Below are positions 33,616-43,311 of a stretch of DNA of 64,000 nt, in pieces. Under the pieces are notes generated by a model that was not told where the DNA came from, ran no database searches, and saw only the letters and a list, made by a program, of their open reading frames with translations. Origin of the DNA: Paenibacillus auburnensis (lineage in GTDB: Bacteria > Bacillota > Bacilli > Paenibacillales > Paenibacillaceae); the NCBI RefSeq assembly GCF_927798115.1, contig NZ_CAKMMG010000003.1:1-64000 (forward strand), in the 5' to 3' direction. The translations under genes were made by a program, and so were the position numbers. How positions within the stretch are numbered: position 1 is the first letter of the stretch; each line of letters opens with the position of its first letter.

Positions 33616-35682
33616 TCACATTTTATTTTCGAAGAAATGTAGCAGTTCAGACGATAAATAACCCCTGATCTCAGATTCTGTCCGTTCCTCAAGCAGCTTC
33701 ACCAGTTCGGAATTCAGCAGCATCGCACTGATTTCACTGAGCACTTCCAGACTCTCCTTGGACAGCTTGCGCGGGGCAAGCATCAGCAGAATGACCCTCA
33801 CCTCGGTATTCCCTTCCAGCACAACCGGCTGCTTCAGGCGGTACAAGGTTAAGGAGGACATATGGATGTGGCTGCTCCGGGTATGAAAGAGCGCCAGCCC
33901 CGTATCCGGTATGACCTGACTGGACATTCTTTCCCGCTCCAGGAGCCGCTCCAGCAGGATGTCGGCATCACCGATTACCCCGCTGCCCTTCAGAAAATCA
34001 AGCATCGCTGAAATCGTTGCGTCCAGAGGAATTCCTGCGTTATCCAGCGGATAAAAGCGGAACCGCTCCAGCAGACTGACCGTTTCATCCAGAATGCCCT
34101 TGTAGCTCTTCAAACGGTCCAGCGCACTAACCTCGCGTCCCGTCCTGTCTGTCTCGCTCTTGGGAATGCTCTCCCGTTCCCGCAGCGTAATATTCTGGAT
34201 GTAGCTTAACAGCTTCTCGATCTCGTCCCCGGTAAGCAAGGGACTGATTTTGATATAGCGCTCTTTGTCCAGCGGCAAATCAATCGTAGAAATAATCAGA
34301 TCGTAGTCAACCTCCGGCAGGCGCGCAGCCTCATACCAGGAGATATTCCCGAGAATTTCAATCTGCGGCATCTCCTTGGCCAGGCGGGTGGCCAGCAGCC
34401 GGGAGGAGCTGAGCCCGCTGGCACAGACCAGGATGGCCCGCACACTGCGTTTCAGCTGATTCAGCCTTTCGATGGAAGCCCCGAAATGCATGACCAGAAA
34501 GGCAATTTCCTCATCGGGAATCTCCAGCTCCAGCTGCAGATCCTCCACCGCAGCCCGGACAATCTGAAATAAATAATCATAATCCTTACGGATCGGGCCC
34601 AGCAGCGGATTGCGGATACGGGTACCCTCACGCAGCCGCTTGAATGCCGGCTCCATATGCTCCAGCAGCCCTTCCCGCAGAGAGCGGTCGCTTTGGAACG
34701 GCAGTCCCGTGCGCCTGATCACACTTTCGGTCAGCTTGTAGACCGTCTCCATCAGTTCAATGTCACCGTAGGCAATACCGCCGGCGGAGAACGAATCCTG
34801 TGCCCTGTCGAACAATCCGGCGATATACAGAATCTCTACCCGGGGAATGTCTTCTTCAAGGGCCGGCCCGAGCCGCTGTACAAATTGCTCCGCACCGGCA
34901 ATATTCCGGTGGTCGGACATTCTGGGGTAGCCCGTATCACCGCCGCTTTCGATCCCTTTGCCAATAGCAATCCGTCTGGTGGTTACCGCCAGCCCAAGCA
35001 GCATCTCCATGTATACAATTTCCGGGAGCTCAGCGGTCCACTGCCATTCCATATCCCATAACGTGTTCTCCACATCCAGGAGATTGTTTTTGCCGACCGT
35101 CAAGAGCAGAATCCGGAAAACCGGACTGCTGGCCATCTGCGGAGCATGACCTACCAGATCGGAAAGGTCCAGATGTTCGGCAGCCAGCCGGCCGATTGCC
35201 CGCCGTTTGTCAATCTCACTGCCTGTGATTTCAACGCCGTAACCCCTCCTGCGGACCAGCTGCAGGTTAAATTTGCGGACCCAGGGCTCCAGTTCATCCA
35301 GATCATAGCTCACAGTTGCAACAGTCACTTTCAGCCAGTGAGCCAGAGTAAACAGCTTCACTGGCTCTTCAGCCTCCAGCAGCGAACACAGCTCATATAC
35401 CTTGCGTTCCTCGCCGGAGTATTCCGCCGGCTTTTCCTGCCGCAGGAACAGTCGCAGCTCCGCCAGACCGTCCTCCGGCCCGCTCAGCTGAATGCCCTTC
35501 CCTGATTTCCGGATAAGATCCAGACCGAAATCCGCCAATGTCTGTTCTATGTCTTCCATCTCGCGGTGAACGGTTCTAACACTTACCCCCGTGCCCTCGG
35601 CGATTTCGGCGGCTGTGATTTCTTCATTTACGCCGAGCAGCAGCCAGATAATCTGGCGCTGTCTGGCGGTAACTTTCCTCAT
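33616..35682 (-). CDS. mtlR: Mannitol operon transcriptional activator MtlR
   Basis: This 688-residue PTS-regulated activator has HTH domains at the N-terminus (TARQRQIIWLLLGVNEEITA), two PRD domains (about residues 190-400), an EIIB-like domain with the phosphorylatable Cys in VCASGLSSSRL near residue 415, and an EIIA-like domain near the end with GLALFHTRSSHIHM. Phosphorylation by HPr and the mannitol EII controls it. I set the start at 35682, where GGAGG lies nine bases upstream; a TTG seven codons earlier is less likely. Order mtlA-mtlR-mtlF-mtlD matches Geobacillus. Confidence 0.93.
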   Translation of the reverse strand: MRKVTARQRQIIWLLLGVNEEITAAEIAEGTGVSVRTVHREMEDIEQTLADFGLDLIRKSGKGIQLSGPEDGLAELRLFLRQEKPAEYSGEERKVYELCSLLEAEEPVKLFTLAHWLKVTVATVSYDLDELEPWVRKFNLQLVRRRGYGVEITGSEIDKRRAIGRLAAEHLDLSDLVGHAPQMASSPVFRILLLTVGKNNLLDVENTLWDMEWQWTAELPEIVYMEMLLGLAVTTRRIAIGKGIESGGDTGYPRMSDHRNIAGAEQFVQRLGPALEEDIPRVEILYIAGLFDRAQDSFSAGGIAYGDIELMETVYKLTESVIRRTGLPFQSDRSLREGLLEHMEPAFKRLREGTRIRNPLLGPIRKDYDYLFQIVRAAVEDLQLELEIPDEEIAFLVMHFGASIERLNQLKRSVRAILVCASGLSSSRLLATRLAKEMPQIEILGNISWYEAARLPEVDYDLIISTIDLPLDKERYIKISPLLTGDEIEKLLSYIQNITLRERESIPKSETDRTGREVSALDRLKSYKGILDETVSLLERFRFYPLDNAGIPLDATISAMLDFLKGSGVIGDADILLERLLERERMSSQVIPDTGLALFHTRSSHIHMSSLTLYRLKQPVVLEGNTEVRVILLMLAPRKLSKESLEVLSEISAMLLNSELVKLLEERTESEIRGYLSSELLHFFENKM

Positions 35683-35779
35683 AACCGTGTACCTCCGCCC
35701 CAAAATGGAGACAAACGCTGGCTTTGGCGGCCAGCGTCTCCTGATATAGCGTTATACGTCATTTCTAAACCATATTCAT

Positions 35780-37234
35780 TTATTTTAAACGTTCCACCAG
35801 TTCATCGTATTTCGGACTCTTGAGGAAGTTATCAATTGAAATATGCTCTGCCTTCGGATTGCTGGCAATGGCCCGGTCTGTCAACGTTTTCTGGGTCACC
35901 ACGATGTCTGCATCGGCAGGGATTTCACTGACCGCCGAATTGACAACGGTAATGTTAACACCGGCATTCTGCAGTTTCTTTCTTAGAACGGAAGCACCCA
36001 TTGCACTGGAGCCCATTCCTGCGTCACAAGCGAAGACAATCTTTTGAACCTCGGACTTGCTGCGAACATTGGCAGATGTATTTACAGCTGCAGCAGATGC
36101 TGCTCCGGATACAGCGCCGGCAGCCTTCATATTTTTCACTCTTGCTGCTGCTTCTTCCAGATCCATTTCGTCCTCATCTGTTTTCTTCACAGTCTTAAGG
36201 AGTAGTGAAGCCAGGACAAATGAAACTACAGTAGCGACAATTACACCGGCGAGCATTGGAACATATCCGCCTTTAGGTGTCATTGCGAAGTAAGCAAAGA
36301 TACTACCAGGCGATGGAGAAGCAACCAGACCTGCACCAAGCATTTGGAAAGTGAATGTACCGGACATACCGCCACCGATAACAGCCAGGATCAGACGCGG
36401 GTTCATCAGGATATACGGGAAGTAAATTTCATGGATACCGCCAAGGAAGTGGATGATAATCGCACCCGGAGCGGAGGATTTAGCAGAACCTTTACCAAAC
36501 AGCCAGTAAGCGAGCAGGATACCCAGACCTGGACCCGGATTGGATTCCAGCATGAACAGGATGGATTTACCTACTTTAGCAGCTTCCCCTACACCGATAG
36601 GACTGAGAATGCCTTGGTTAATTGCGTTGTTTAGGAACAGTACTTTTGCAGGCTCAATGATGATGTTAACGAGCGGCAGCAGGTTATGATCGACCAGCAC
36701 CTGAACTCCGTCAGCAAGGACGTCGGTCAGTGATTGAATGACAGGTCCGATTCCTTTAAGTGCGCCAAGTGTCAGCGCGCCGCCGATAATACCGAGCGAG
36801 AAGTTGTTAACCAGCATTTCGAAGCCGGCTTTGATTTTACCGTCAACTGCTTTGTCAAACTGTTTCAGAATCCATGCGGACAAAGGACCGACGACCATAG
36901 CGCCGAGGAACATCGGTACACTTGTACCTACGATAACCCCCATCGTCACTGTGGCGGCGATAACGCCCCCGCGTTTGCCGTGTACCATGGTACCACCGGT
37001 ATAACCGATGAGCAGCGGCAGCAGGTAAGTGATCATTGGACCTACCAGAGCAGCTAAGGTTTCATTTGGAATCCAACCAGTTGGAATGAATAATGCCGTA
37101 ATCAAACCCCATGCGATAAAGGCGCCGATGTTCGGCAATACCATACCGCTGAGGATGCGGCCGAATTGTTGAAGCTTCACCCTAGCACCGCCGGATGAGG
37201 TTTTCGTTGCTGGCGTTGTTGCTGTTGTGGCCAT
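35780..37234 (-). CDS. mtlA: Mannitol PTS permease, enzyme IICB
   Basis: This 484-residue protein imports mannitol and phosphorylates it. The IIC membrane domain covers about residues 20-345 and includes the signature GGIHEIYFPYILMNPRLI. A Ala/Ser-rich linker near 375 leads to the IIB domain, whose active Cys is in VFACDAGMGSSAMG near 400. The IIA function is in the separate mtlF gene. GGGGGG lies upstream of the ATG. It is first in the operon, with a cre-like site in the promoter. Confidence 0.95.
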   Translation of the reverse strand: MATTATTPATKTSSGGARVKLQQFGRILSGMVLPNIGAFIAWGLITALFIPTGWIPNETLAALVGPMITYLLPLLIGYTGGTMVHGKRGGVIAATVTMGVIVGTSVPMFLGAMVVGPLSAWILKQFDKAVDGKIKAGFEMLVNNFSLGIIGGALTLGALKGIGPVIQSLTDVLADGVQVLVDHNLLPLVNIIIEPAKVLFLNNAINQGILSPIGVGEAAKVGKSILFMLESNPGPGLGILLAYWLFGKGSAKSSAPGAIIIHFLGGIHEIYFPYILMNPRLILAVIGGGMSGTFTFQMLGAGLVASPSPGSIFAYFAMTPKGGYVPMLAGVIVATVVSFVLASLLLKTVKKTDEDEMDLEEAAARVKNMKAAGAVSGAASAAAVNTSANVRSKSEVQKIVFACDAGMGSSAMGASVLRKKLQNAGVNITVVNSAVSEIPADADIVVTQKTLTDRAIASNPKAEHISIDNFLKSPKYDELVERLK

Positions 37235-37317
37235 ATATAATGCCCCCCTATTGAATTAAATGGGATACTTACGATTAAGCTTTGTTGTAAGGTCATCCCC
37301 TATGCACACATCCTAAA

Positions 37318-37332
37318 TCAAAGCGCTTTCTT
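37318..37332 (-). promoter_or_regulatory. cre-like site in the mtlA promoter
   Basis: Read on the minus strand, AGAAAGCGCTTTGA fits the CcpA consensus TGWAANCGNTNWCA apart from its first base and a few tail positions, and holds the palindrome AAAGCGCTTT. It lies about 85 bases before the mtlA start. Carbon catabolite repression of mannitol uptake is well established in Bacilli; binding here is inference. Confidence 0.6.
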
Positions 37333-37432
37333 TGTCATCAAATTGAAAATACGGTTTCGTCATGAACGTTGTTGACAACATTTAAGAGCTGTTGCCATGC
37401 GCTTTCATCAGGCCTTTCGCACTACAAGACTG

Positions 37433-37473
37433 CAAAAAAAAGGAAGCCCGCTATAGTGCGGAACTCCCTTTTA
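37433..37473 (-). terminator. Terminator of the GH1 glucosidase gene
   Basis: GGGAGTTCCGC and GCGGGCTTCC pair around ACTATA on the minus strand, followed by eight T. It lies just after the bglA stop codon at 37489. Confidence 0.8.
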
Positions 37474-37488
37474 TGCAGAAGATTATAT

Positions 37489-38832
37489 TCAGATTTCAAT
37501 CCCGTTGCGTTGTATCGTATCCTGATACCAGTAGAAGCTGTCCTTTTTCGTTCTTGCCAGAGTCTTGTAATCCACATGAATCAGGCCAAAACGCATGGTG
37601 TAGCCGAATGCCCATTCAAAATTGTCCATCAGCGACCAGGAATAATAGCCTTTAACCGGGATACCCGAGGCAATGCTGCGCTCCAGCTGAATCAGATGTT
37701 TATGGATAAAATCAATCCGTTTCTGGTCTGCAACCACGCCATCCACCGGTTCATCGTTGTAGCAGGCCCCGTTCTCGGTAATGTAAATGGGAATATCCCC
37801 ATATAACTCATGAATCCGGCTAAGCACAGTATAAAAGCCCTGCGGATAAATCGGCCAGCCGATATCCGTATGCTCATACCCCATATCCAGCGTACGGATT
37901 TGCATCAATCCGCCTTCTGCATCATGCCGGGCCACCGTGCCGTTATAATAGTTGATGCCAAGAATATCGATCGGCTCGCTGATGAGCTCCATATCCCCGT
38001 CCTCAATATGCAGCTCTGCTCCCGCCTTCTTGAACCATTCCACCAGAAATGCAGGATATTCACCCTTGAATACAGGGTCCATGAACCATTCCAGGAACCA
38101 GCCGGTCTGCCGTCTGCAGGCGTCAATATCCTCCTGGCGGGTGCTGTATGGCTCCATCCAGGTTACATTGGGCGCATATCCGATCTGGCCTTTCATTCCA
38201 AGCTCCCTGAATGTCCGTACAGCTCTGCCGTGTGCTACCAGCAGATGATGGGCCACATCAAGAGCAGTCTGTAAATCCTTGTTTCCCGGAGCATGTTCAC
38301 CATAGTATTCGGACAAAAAGGACGCACACCACGGCTCATTTACGGTGTACCACTGTTTGATTTTGCCTTGAAACTCCCGGAACACAGTCCCGCAATATCC
38401 GTTAAAAGCATCTATAGTGCTGCGGTTCGTCCAGCCGCCCTGATCCTGCAGCGCCTGCGGCAGATCCCAATGATACAGCGTACATACCGGTTCTATGCCG
38501 TTCTCCAGCAGCATGTCTACAAAGGAATGGTAGTATTCCAGACCTTTAAGGTTCACTTCTCCGGTTCCTTGCGGAAAAATACGCGGCCAGGCCATCGAGA
38601 AACGGTAGGCTTTGATGCCAAGCTCCTTCATCAGGGCGATGTCCTCAGGATAACGGTGATAGCTGTCACAGGCCACATCGCCATTATCGGCGTTAATCAC
38701 CTTGCCAGGGATGCGGGAGAAGGTATCCCAGATGGACAAGCCGCGCCCGTCCTCCTGGTAGGCACCTTCGATTTGATAGGCGGCCGTCGCGGCTCCCCAG
38801 GTGAATCCTTCCGGAAATAAAATTTTAGTCAT
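37489..38832 (-). CDS. bglA: GH1 beta-glucosidase
   Basis: This 447-residue GH1 beta-glucosidase works intracellularly, with no signal peptide. It begins with the GH1 signature FPEGFTWGAATAAYQIEGAY at residues 6-25. The acid/base Glu is in YTVNEPW near residue 163 and the nucleophile Glu in YITENGA near residue 350. The length and motifs are those of Bacillus/Paenibacillus BglA, which acts on cellobiose and aryl-beta-glucosides. GGAGGTAAG precedes the ATG. The gene is a single unit, with its own terminator, upstream of the mannitol operon. Confidence 0.95.
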   Translation of the reverse strand: MTKILFPEGFTWGAATAAYQIEGAYQEDGRGLSIWDTFSRIPGKVINADNGDVACDSYHRYPEDIALMKELGIKAYRFSMAWPRIFPQGTGEVNLKGLEYYHSFVDMLLENGIEPVCTLYHWDLPQALQDQGGWTNRSTIDAFNGYCGTVFREFQGKIKQWYTVNEPWCASFLSEYYGEHAPGNKDLQTALDVAHHLLVAHGRAVRTFRELGMKGQIGYAPNVTWMEPYSTRQEDIDACRRQTGWFLEWFMDPVFKGEYPAFLVEWFKKAGAELHIEDGDMELISEPIDILGINYYNGTVARHDAEGGLMQIRTLDMGYEHTDIGWPIYPQGFYTVLSRIHELYGDIPIYITENGACYNDEPVDGVVADQKRIDFIHKHLIQLERSIASGIPVKGYYSWSLMDNFEWAFGYTMRFGLIHVDYKTLARTKKDSFYWYQDTIQRNGIEI

Positions 38833-38989
38833 AAAGCAGCTTACCTCCAGTTATTCTTGTTAGCATGAAAAAAGTTCTTATAAAAAGAATCCACACTTTT
38901 AGTTTTGTTATTGATGTTATTGCATTTTAATATATTATATCAAACTTTATTGTTGTTTTTAATAACAAATTAACACATCTGGCTTCCGC

Positions 38990-40081
38990 CTACTTCTTTG
39001 CAGTTCCACTTCTGCGCATAAGTGCTATAAGGAGCAGCATTAAAGGGATTAAGAGCATTACGGCAGGGATTTCGAATGGACCTACGTACCTTATATATTC
39101 CCCTAAAACGGATGCATCTGGAATCCCCCAAAAGCTGAGCACTATCGCCAAAATACCCATCGGAAAGACCACAGGACGGTAATCGGATAACCGCAGGATT
39201 TGTGTAAAGGAGACTACAGCAACATATAAGAAAACACATATTTTGATAAAGTTCCCGAAGATCCACATCGCGAGCAGCAGAGACTCTAAATTTTCAAAAA
39301 TACCGTTGACGCTAATATAACGGAAGGTAACCAGGATGGGATAGGTTTTGTTTGCGGCATCGGGTCCTAATAAAAAAAGGGTTATCAGGTTGACATAAAT
39401 AATACTGAGCAGGACCGCAGCTAATGTGATATTCCCCCACTTTCTGCCCTTAGCCGGAGAGTTCAGGCTGGGCAAAAAAAAGGATATGAAAAACAATTCG
39501 CTGACCCAGGCCTGAGGTAAGGCCGTTGCTTGCAGCACAGGAAGGATTCCCCGGCTAAGAACAGGAAAAATGTTATGCAGCTCCAAGTCGGGAAAGAGAA
39601 GCAGAAGAAGTAAAAGAGGGAAAATAAAGATTGGTGTAAAAATAACAGCACATCTCGCCATTACTTCTATTCCGCCCCGGACAGCAATGGAGGCAAGCAA
39701 TACCATTAAGGCAATGATCAGCAGGAGTGGTGTTTTAAAAAAGAATTGCCCCGTTACAAATTCGGCATACATACGGGTAATCAGTCCTGCCACATGGATC
39801 GAATAGAAAAAGAAAAGAATGCCGATCACTTTACCAGGCAGGACGCCAATGATGTGCTCACTTTGCTGGATAATCGTCTCACCGGGAAAAAGCTCATGCA
39901 GCTTTGTCGCAATATATATAACAAGAACTCCAAAAAAGGCGGAGAGAATCCCTGCCATCCACATATCATTTCGGGCATAGTAGGCCGTACTGGATGGCAG
40001 GGTTAGAAAAAAGGTGGCCATTATGGCCGGATACAGCAGCATCGCCATTTGTAATCCTGATATTTTCCCTTTATCTAGCAT
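38990..40081 (-). CDS. Spore germination receptor B subunit (GerAB/GerKB family)
   Basis: This 363-residue integral membrane protein has about ten helices and belongs to the amino-acid/polyamine transporter-like GerAB family (endospore permease). The beginning MLDKGKISGLQMAMLLYPAI is typical. The B subunit is thought to bind the germinant in the spore inner membrane. I prefer the ATG at 40081 because GGAGG is eight bases upstream; an ATG and a GTG a few codons earlier sit inside that site. It is last in the operon gerA-gerC-small-gerB. Confidence 0.92.
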   Translation of the reverse strand: MLDKGKISGLQMAMLLYPAIMATFFLTLPSSTAYYARNDMWMAGILSAFFGVLVIYIATKLHELFPGETIIQQSEHIIGVLPGKVIGILFFFYSIHVAGLITRMYAEFVTGQFFFKTPLLLIIALMVLLASIAVRGGIEVMARCAVIFTPIFIFPLLLLLLLFPDLELHNIFPVLSRGILPVLQATALPQAWVSELFFISFFLPSLNSPAKGRKWGNITLAAVLLSIIYVNLITLFLLGPDAANKTYPILVTFRYISVNGIFENLESLLLAMWIFGNFIKICVFLYVAVVSFTQILRLSDYRPVVFPMGILAIVLSFWGIPDASVLGEYIRYVGPFEIPAVMLLIPLMLLLIALMRRSGTAKK

Positions 40082-40096
40082 TCTCATCACCTCCGT

Positions 40097-40318
40097 TCAT
40101 TTCTCAAGCCAGCCCCTAAACGGCCTAAATATAGCTTCAAAAAAAGTTAAAGGTCCCGGCGCATTGGACAGGTCCAGGATGGACAACAGCCATACGATCA
40201 GGAGCAGTGTAAAAAACGCTGATTTGTCCCTTGTCTTTTTCGCCTTCATTTTTGTCCATTCCAGTCTTAGAATCAGGAGCCCGGCCAGGGTCACGAAGCT
40301 AAACAAAACCAGGTTCAT
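40097..40318 (-). CDS. Small membrane protein of the germination operon (73 residues)
   Basis: The product has two membrane helices (MNLVLFSFVTLAGLLILRLE, then FTLLLIVWLLSILDL near residue 37) joined by a short basic loop KMKAKKTRDK. Its ATG overlaps the gerC stop (ATGA), so it is co-translated with the receptor genes. Short two-helix proteins of this kind ('D' subunits such as GerVD) are found with several ger operons and modulate receptor function. Equating this one with GerD-type D subunits is inference from position and layout. Confidence 0.75.
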   Translation of the reverse strand: MNLVLFSFVTLAGLLILRLEWTKMKAKKTRDKSAFFTLLLIVWLLSILDLSNAPGPLTFFEAIFRPFRGWLEK

Positions 40319-41502
40319 TTTGCTACCACCTCATCTTCAGGGATTCCTCCGGGTGCGTTAATCAGCCCTGAACGCAGAATCGACGCCGCAACATCAATCG
40401 AGACTTCAACACCGGGAAAAAGTTCATCCCAGCGTTCTTTGTTTTTCTCCCACTGCTGCGGAAATTTCCGGTGAAAGGCCTCCGCGAAGCCCAGGATGTC
40501 CGTCTTGTTTTTTTGCTGAACTTCTATAAGCGCCTGCTCAATACGTAATTTTATATCTTGTCCGAACGCTTTTTCCATCTTCGTCAATAACCCGGGATTC
40601 GTTGAATCCATCTCAGTACCATTCTGAATGAGGCTGCCTGTAGCTTTCACCTTGATCTTCATCTTCCACTTGCCATCAACAATTTGGGGAAGGAGCTTCA
40701 CTTTGGCCTTGACCGGCTTTAAGGACACCAGACCCTCGTTTCCAGCCACTTCGAAAGTCACCGTAAATTCATCGACCTCATTTAAGATCCACTTCACACC
40801 GTGCGTTGTTTTTCCCGAAATCTGGCTGATCATCTTATCCTTTTTAAAAAGAGCTGTTCCCATAACATAGGGAATCGTTTGAAACGGTTCAGCCGATTCC
40901 GCTTTAGGAAGGATTAAGACGATTGGGATCGCAGCTGCCCCTGCTTCTCCCTTCAGCATTTTGCTCAGCTCTTGCAAGGTTACTTTATAGCCAATTTTAA
41001 AGTCCGTTAATTTCTGCAGCACCTCAGATGAACTATTTTCGATCGGTGGAAACAATTCAAGCGCCTGCGCCGCTTTTCCCTTACTAACAAAAATATTTGC
41101 CCGCTCTCTGGGCTGCGGATGACGGGCCAAAAAATCGAATTCATCTCTTATTCCTGCTTTCGCAATGTCTTCACTGAAAATGAAGATTTTACACTGTCCC
41201 CAAAACAGTTTGCGCGGTGTTTTTTGTTGGAGTTTCGATAAGGAATCGGAAATATTAACTCCAGTCCCGCTTCGGATCGTTGTTTTATGAGGTGCTCCGC
41301 CGGACACTCCACCCGATGCACCGCCACTGCCTTGATTTTGCGGAATAACGATTTGTACAGTTGTTATAATCTCGTTATGCTCCCCTTTATCGAAACTCAT
41401 TGCCGTAACAAGTGCCAAATCGTTAAGCTCCGTACGGTCCCAACAGCCTTCCAGGAATACCAGCAAGGACAGTAAAATACAAAATTTGATGCCTATTTTC
41501 AC
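40315..41502 (-). CDS. Spore germination receptor C subunit (GerAC lipoprotein)
   Basis: This 395-residue lipoprotein starts with a signal and a lipobox cysteine at about residue 20 (LLVFLEGCWDRTELND); the WDRTELND sequence right after the Cys is typical of the Ger(x)C family. The rest forms three mixed domains on the outside of the inner spore membrane. A Gly/Ser-rich stretch (GSGGASGGVSGGA) near residue 58 is unusual. The start is GTG with GGGGGA upstream. It overlaps the following small gene and follows gerA by 41 bases. Confidence 0.93.
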   Translation of the reverse strand: MKIGIKFCILLSLLVFLEGCWDRTELNDLALVTAMSFDKGEHNEIITTVQIVIPQNQGSGGASGGVSGGAPHKTTIRSGTGVNISDSLSKLQQKTPRKLFWGQCKIFIFSEDIAKAGIRDEFDFLARHPQPRERANIFVSKGKAAQALELFPPIENSSSEVLQKLTDFKIGYKVTLQELSKMLKGEAGAAAIPIVLILPKAESAEPFQTIPYVMGTALFKKDKMISQISGKTTHGVKWILNEVDEFTVTFEVAGNEGLVSLKPVKAKVKLLPQIVDGKWKMKIKVKATGSLIQNGTEMDSTNPGLLTKMEKAFGQDIKLRIEQALIEVQQKNKTDILGFAEAFHRKFPQQWEKNKERWDELFPGVEVSIDVAASILRSGLINAPGGIPEDEVVAK

Positions 41503-41542
41503 TGGCTCGAATCCCCCTAGTCTGCAGTTTCTTCGAATAAGT

Positions 41543-43123
41543 CTATTCGCTGCGTTCTGGTCCCGGTTTTTGATTGGAAGCCTGCCGGTATTCGTTGTAG
41601 TCGCCTGTAAGGTGAGGCCGCGTATCCATCATCCACCAAGGCGCCCGGATCAGCATGTCCTTCATTTCCCGCATCTTAGATGTAGAGGCAGAGGACAAAT
41701 AAGGAACACCGAACGATCGCAGGCTGCACAAATGAATGACAATTGCGATAACCCCCATCATTATGCCTAGCAGTCCCAGCGAACCCGCGAGGAAAATTAA
41801 CGGAAAACGCAGAAGCCGGATTGCAATACCTGCAATGTAGCGCGGGATCATGAATGAAGAGATCCCGGTAATCGCTACAACAATGACCATTGGCGCTGAG
41901 ACCAGACCGGCTTGTACCGCTGCTTGGCCGATAACAAGGGCCCCGACAATGCTGACAGCAGATCCGATCTGTTTAGGTAAGCGGACGCCGGCCTCGCGAA
42001 GCGCTTCAAAGGTCACTTCCATCATAAGAGCTTCGACAAAAGCAGGGAAAGGTACAGCTTCGCGGGAGGCAGCCATACTGATCAGCAGAGCACCCGGGAC
42101 CATTTCTTGATGAAAGGTCAGAATCGCTACATAAAGAGAAGGAAGCAACAATGAAATCAGTGTAAACAGATACCGAAGCCACCGCATAGCGGTGCTTACC
42201 CAGAAACGCTGATAATAATCCTCAGGGGATTGCAATAAGGAAAAAAGGGTTATGGGTGCGATTAATACAAAAGGAGTTCCTTCTACCAATATCGCTACCC
42301 GTCCTTCCAGTAAATTCGCACAGGCTACATCAGGGCGTTCTGTCGACATCAGCTGCGGAAATGGTGAAAAGGGCATATCCTCAATCAGCTCTTCAATATA
42401 TCCGCTTTCCAAAATGCCGTCGATTCGGATACGTTTCAGCCGGGTGGTGACCTCTTCAACCAGATTCTCCTCAGCCAGCCCTTCAATGTAAGCAATGACA
42501 ACATTCGTTTGGGTATACCCGCCGATTTTCATCGTTTCCATTTTGAGCAGAGGACTCTTTACGATCCGGCGGATCAGGGAAGTATTAATCCGCAGCGTTT
42601 CCGTAAAGCCCTCGCGGGGCCCGCGGATGCCTGACTCCGCCGCAGGTTCTTCAATGGAGCGCTTTTCCCATTTGTTCAATCCAAAAGCGAGACCGGTGGC
42701 TTCCTGATCCTGAATAAGCACCGGAAGACCGTTCGCTAAATAGCTGACGCATTCCTCGAAGGTGGTAAAGGGTATCGCTTGCGCTGCGGAAATTTTCCGC
42801 TCAGCCAGCTGGCTAATGGCAGTGGCCTCCCCGGTGATCTCATGCATGAGAGGGGTGATCACATTTTTTTCGATCCCGGCGGAGTCCGACAGGCCGTCAA
42901 TATAGATCAGAATTGCTTTTGTCTGGCCTTCGATATAAAAGGAACGGTAAACCATATCCGAACTTTTAGCATAAATTGTCCGGATCTGATTGATATTTTG
43001 CTGCAAATCTCTATCTAGCACCATAGACTGGTGATTAGCGGCGTCTTGCGGTTGAGAAGCGTCTGGCACTTGTTGGGCAGCGGATGCTTTACTGTTATAC
43101 CTAAACGGTCGGCGCATCTTCAT
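41543..43123 (-). CDS. Spore germination receptor A subunit (GerAA family)
   Basis: This 526-residue A subunit has a hydrophilic N-terminal domain of about 300 residues and then five helices to residue 480. Family sequences such as RRIVKSPLLKMETMKIGGYT and EGRVAILVEGTPFVLIAPIT (about residue 280), and PSLYVAILTFHQEMVPGALL, are seen. It forms the nutrient germinant receptor with the B and C subunits encoded downstream. An AAGGG site precedes the ATG. The nutrient recognised cannot be predicted from the sequence alone. Confidence 0.95.
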   Translation of the reverse strand: MKMRRPFRYNSKASAAQQVPDASQPQDAANHQSMVLDRDLQQNINQIRTIYAKSSDMVYRSFYIEGQTKAILIYIDGLSDSAGIEKNVITPLMHEITGEATAISQLAERKISAAQAIPFTTFEECVSYLANGLPVLIQDQEATGLAFGLNKWEKRSIEEPAAESGIRGPREGFTETLRINTSLIRRIVKSPLLKMETMKIGGYTQTNVVIAYIEGLAEENLVEEVTTRLKRIRIDGILESGYIEELIEDMPFSPFPQLMSTERPDVACANLLEGRVAILVEGTPFVLIAPITLFSLLQSPEDYYQRFWVSTAMRWLRYLFTLISLLLPSLYVAILTFHQEMVPGALLISMAASREAVPFPAFVEALMMEVTFEALREAGVRLPKQIGSAVSIVGALVIGQAAVQAGLVSAPMVIVVAITGISSFMIPRYIAGIAIRLLRFPLIFLAGSLGLLGIMMGVIAIVIHLCSLRSFGVPYLSSASTSKMREMKDMLIRAPWWMMDTRPHLTGDYNEYRQASNQKPGPERSE

Positions 43124-43249
43124 TAGCGGATATTCCCTTCATTTATCTCGTCACTTGTAGTATGGTTTCCATTCTATCCTTTTATATGTAAACTTTAGTC
43201 CGCAAGAGTAGGCACCTTCGGGCTGCGCCGTATTCCCTGGACACACAAG

Positions 43250-43281
43250 AAAGCCGTCCGCAATTAACGGACGGCCTTTCT
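43250..43281 (-). terminator. Terminator after the aldo/keto reductase gene
   Basis: GCCGTCCG pairs with CGGACGGC around a seven-base loop, flanked by AGAAA and TTTCT, so T-rich on both strands. It lies between the reductase stop (43312) and the gerA promoter. Confidence 0.8.
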
Positions 43282-43311
43282 ATGCCTTTTTTATGCCTTA
43301 CAGGCTATTGA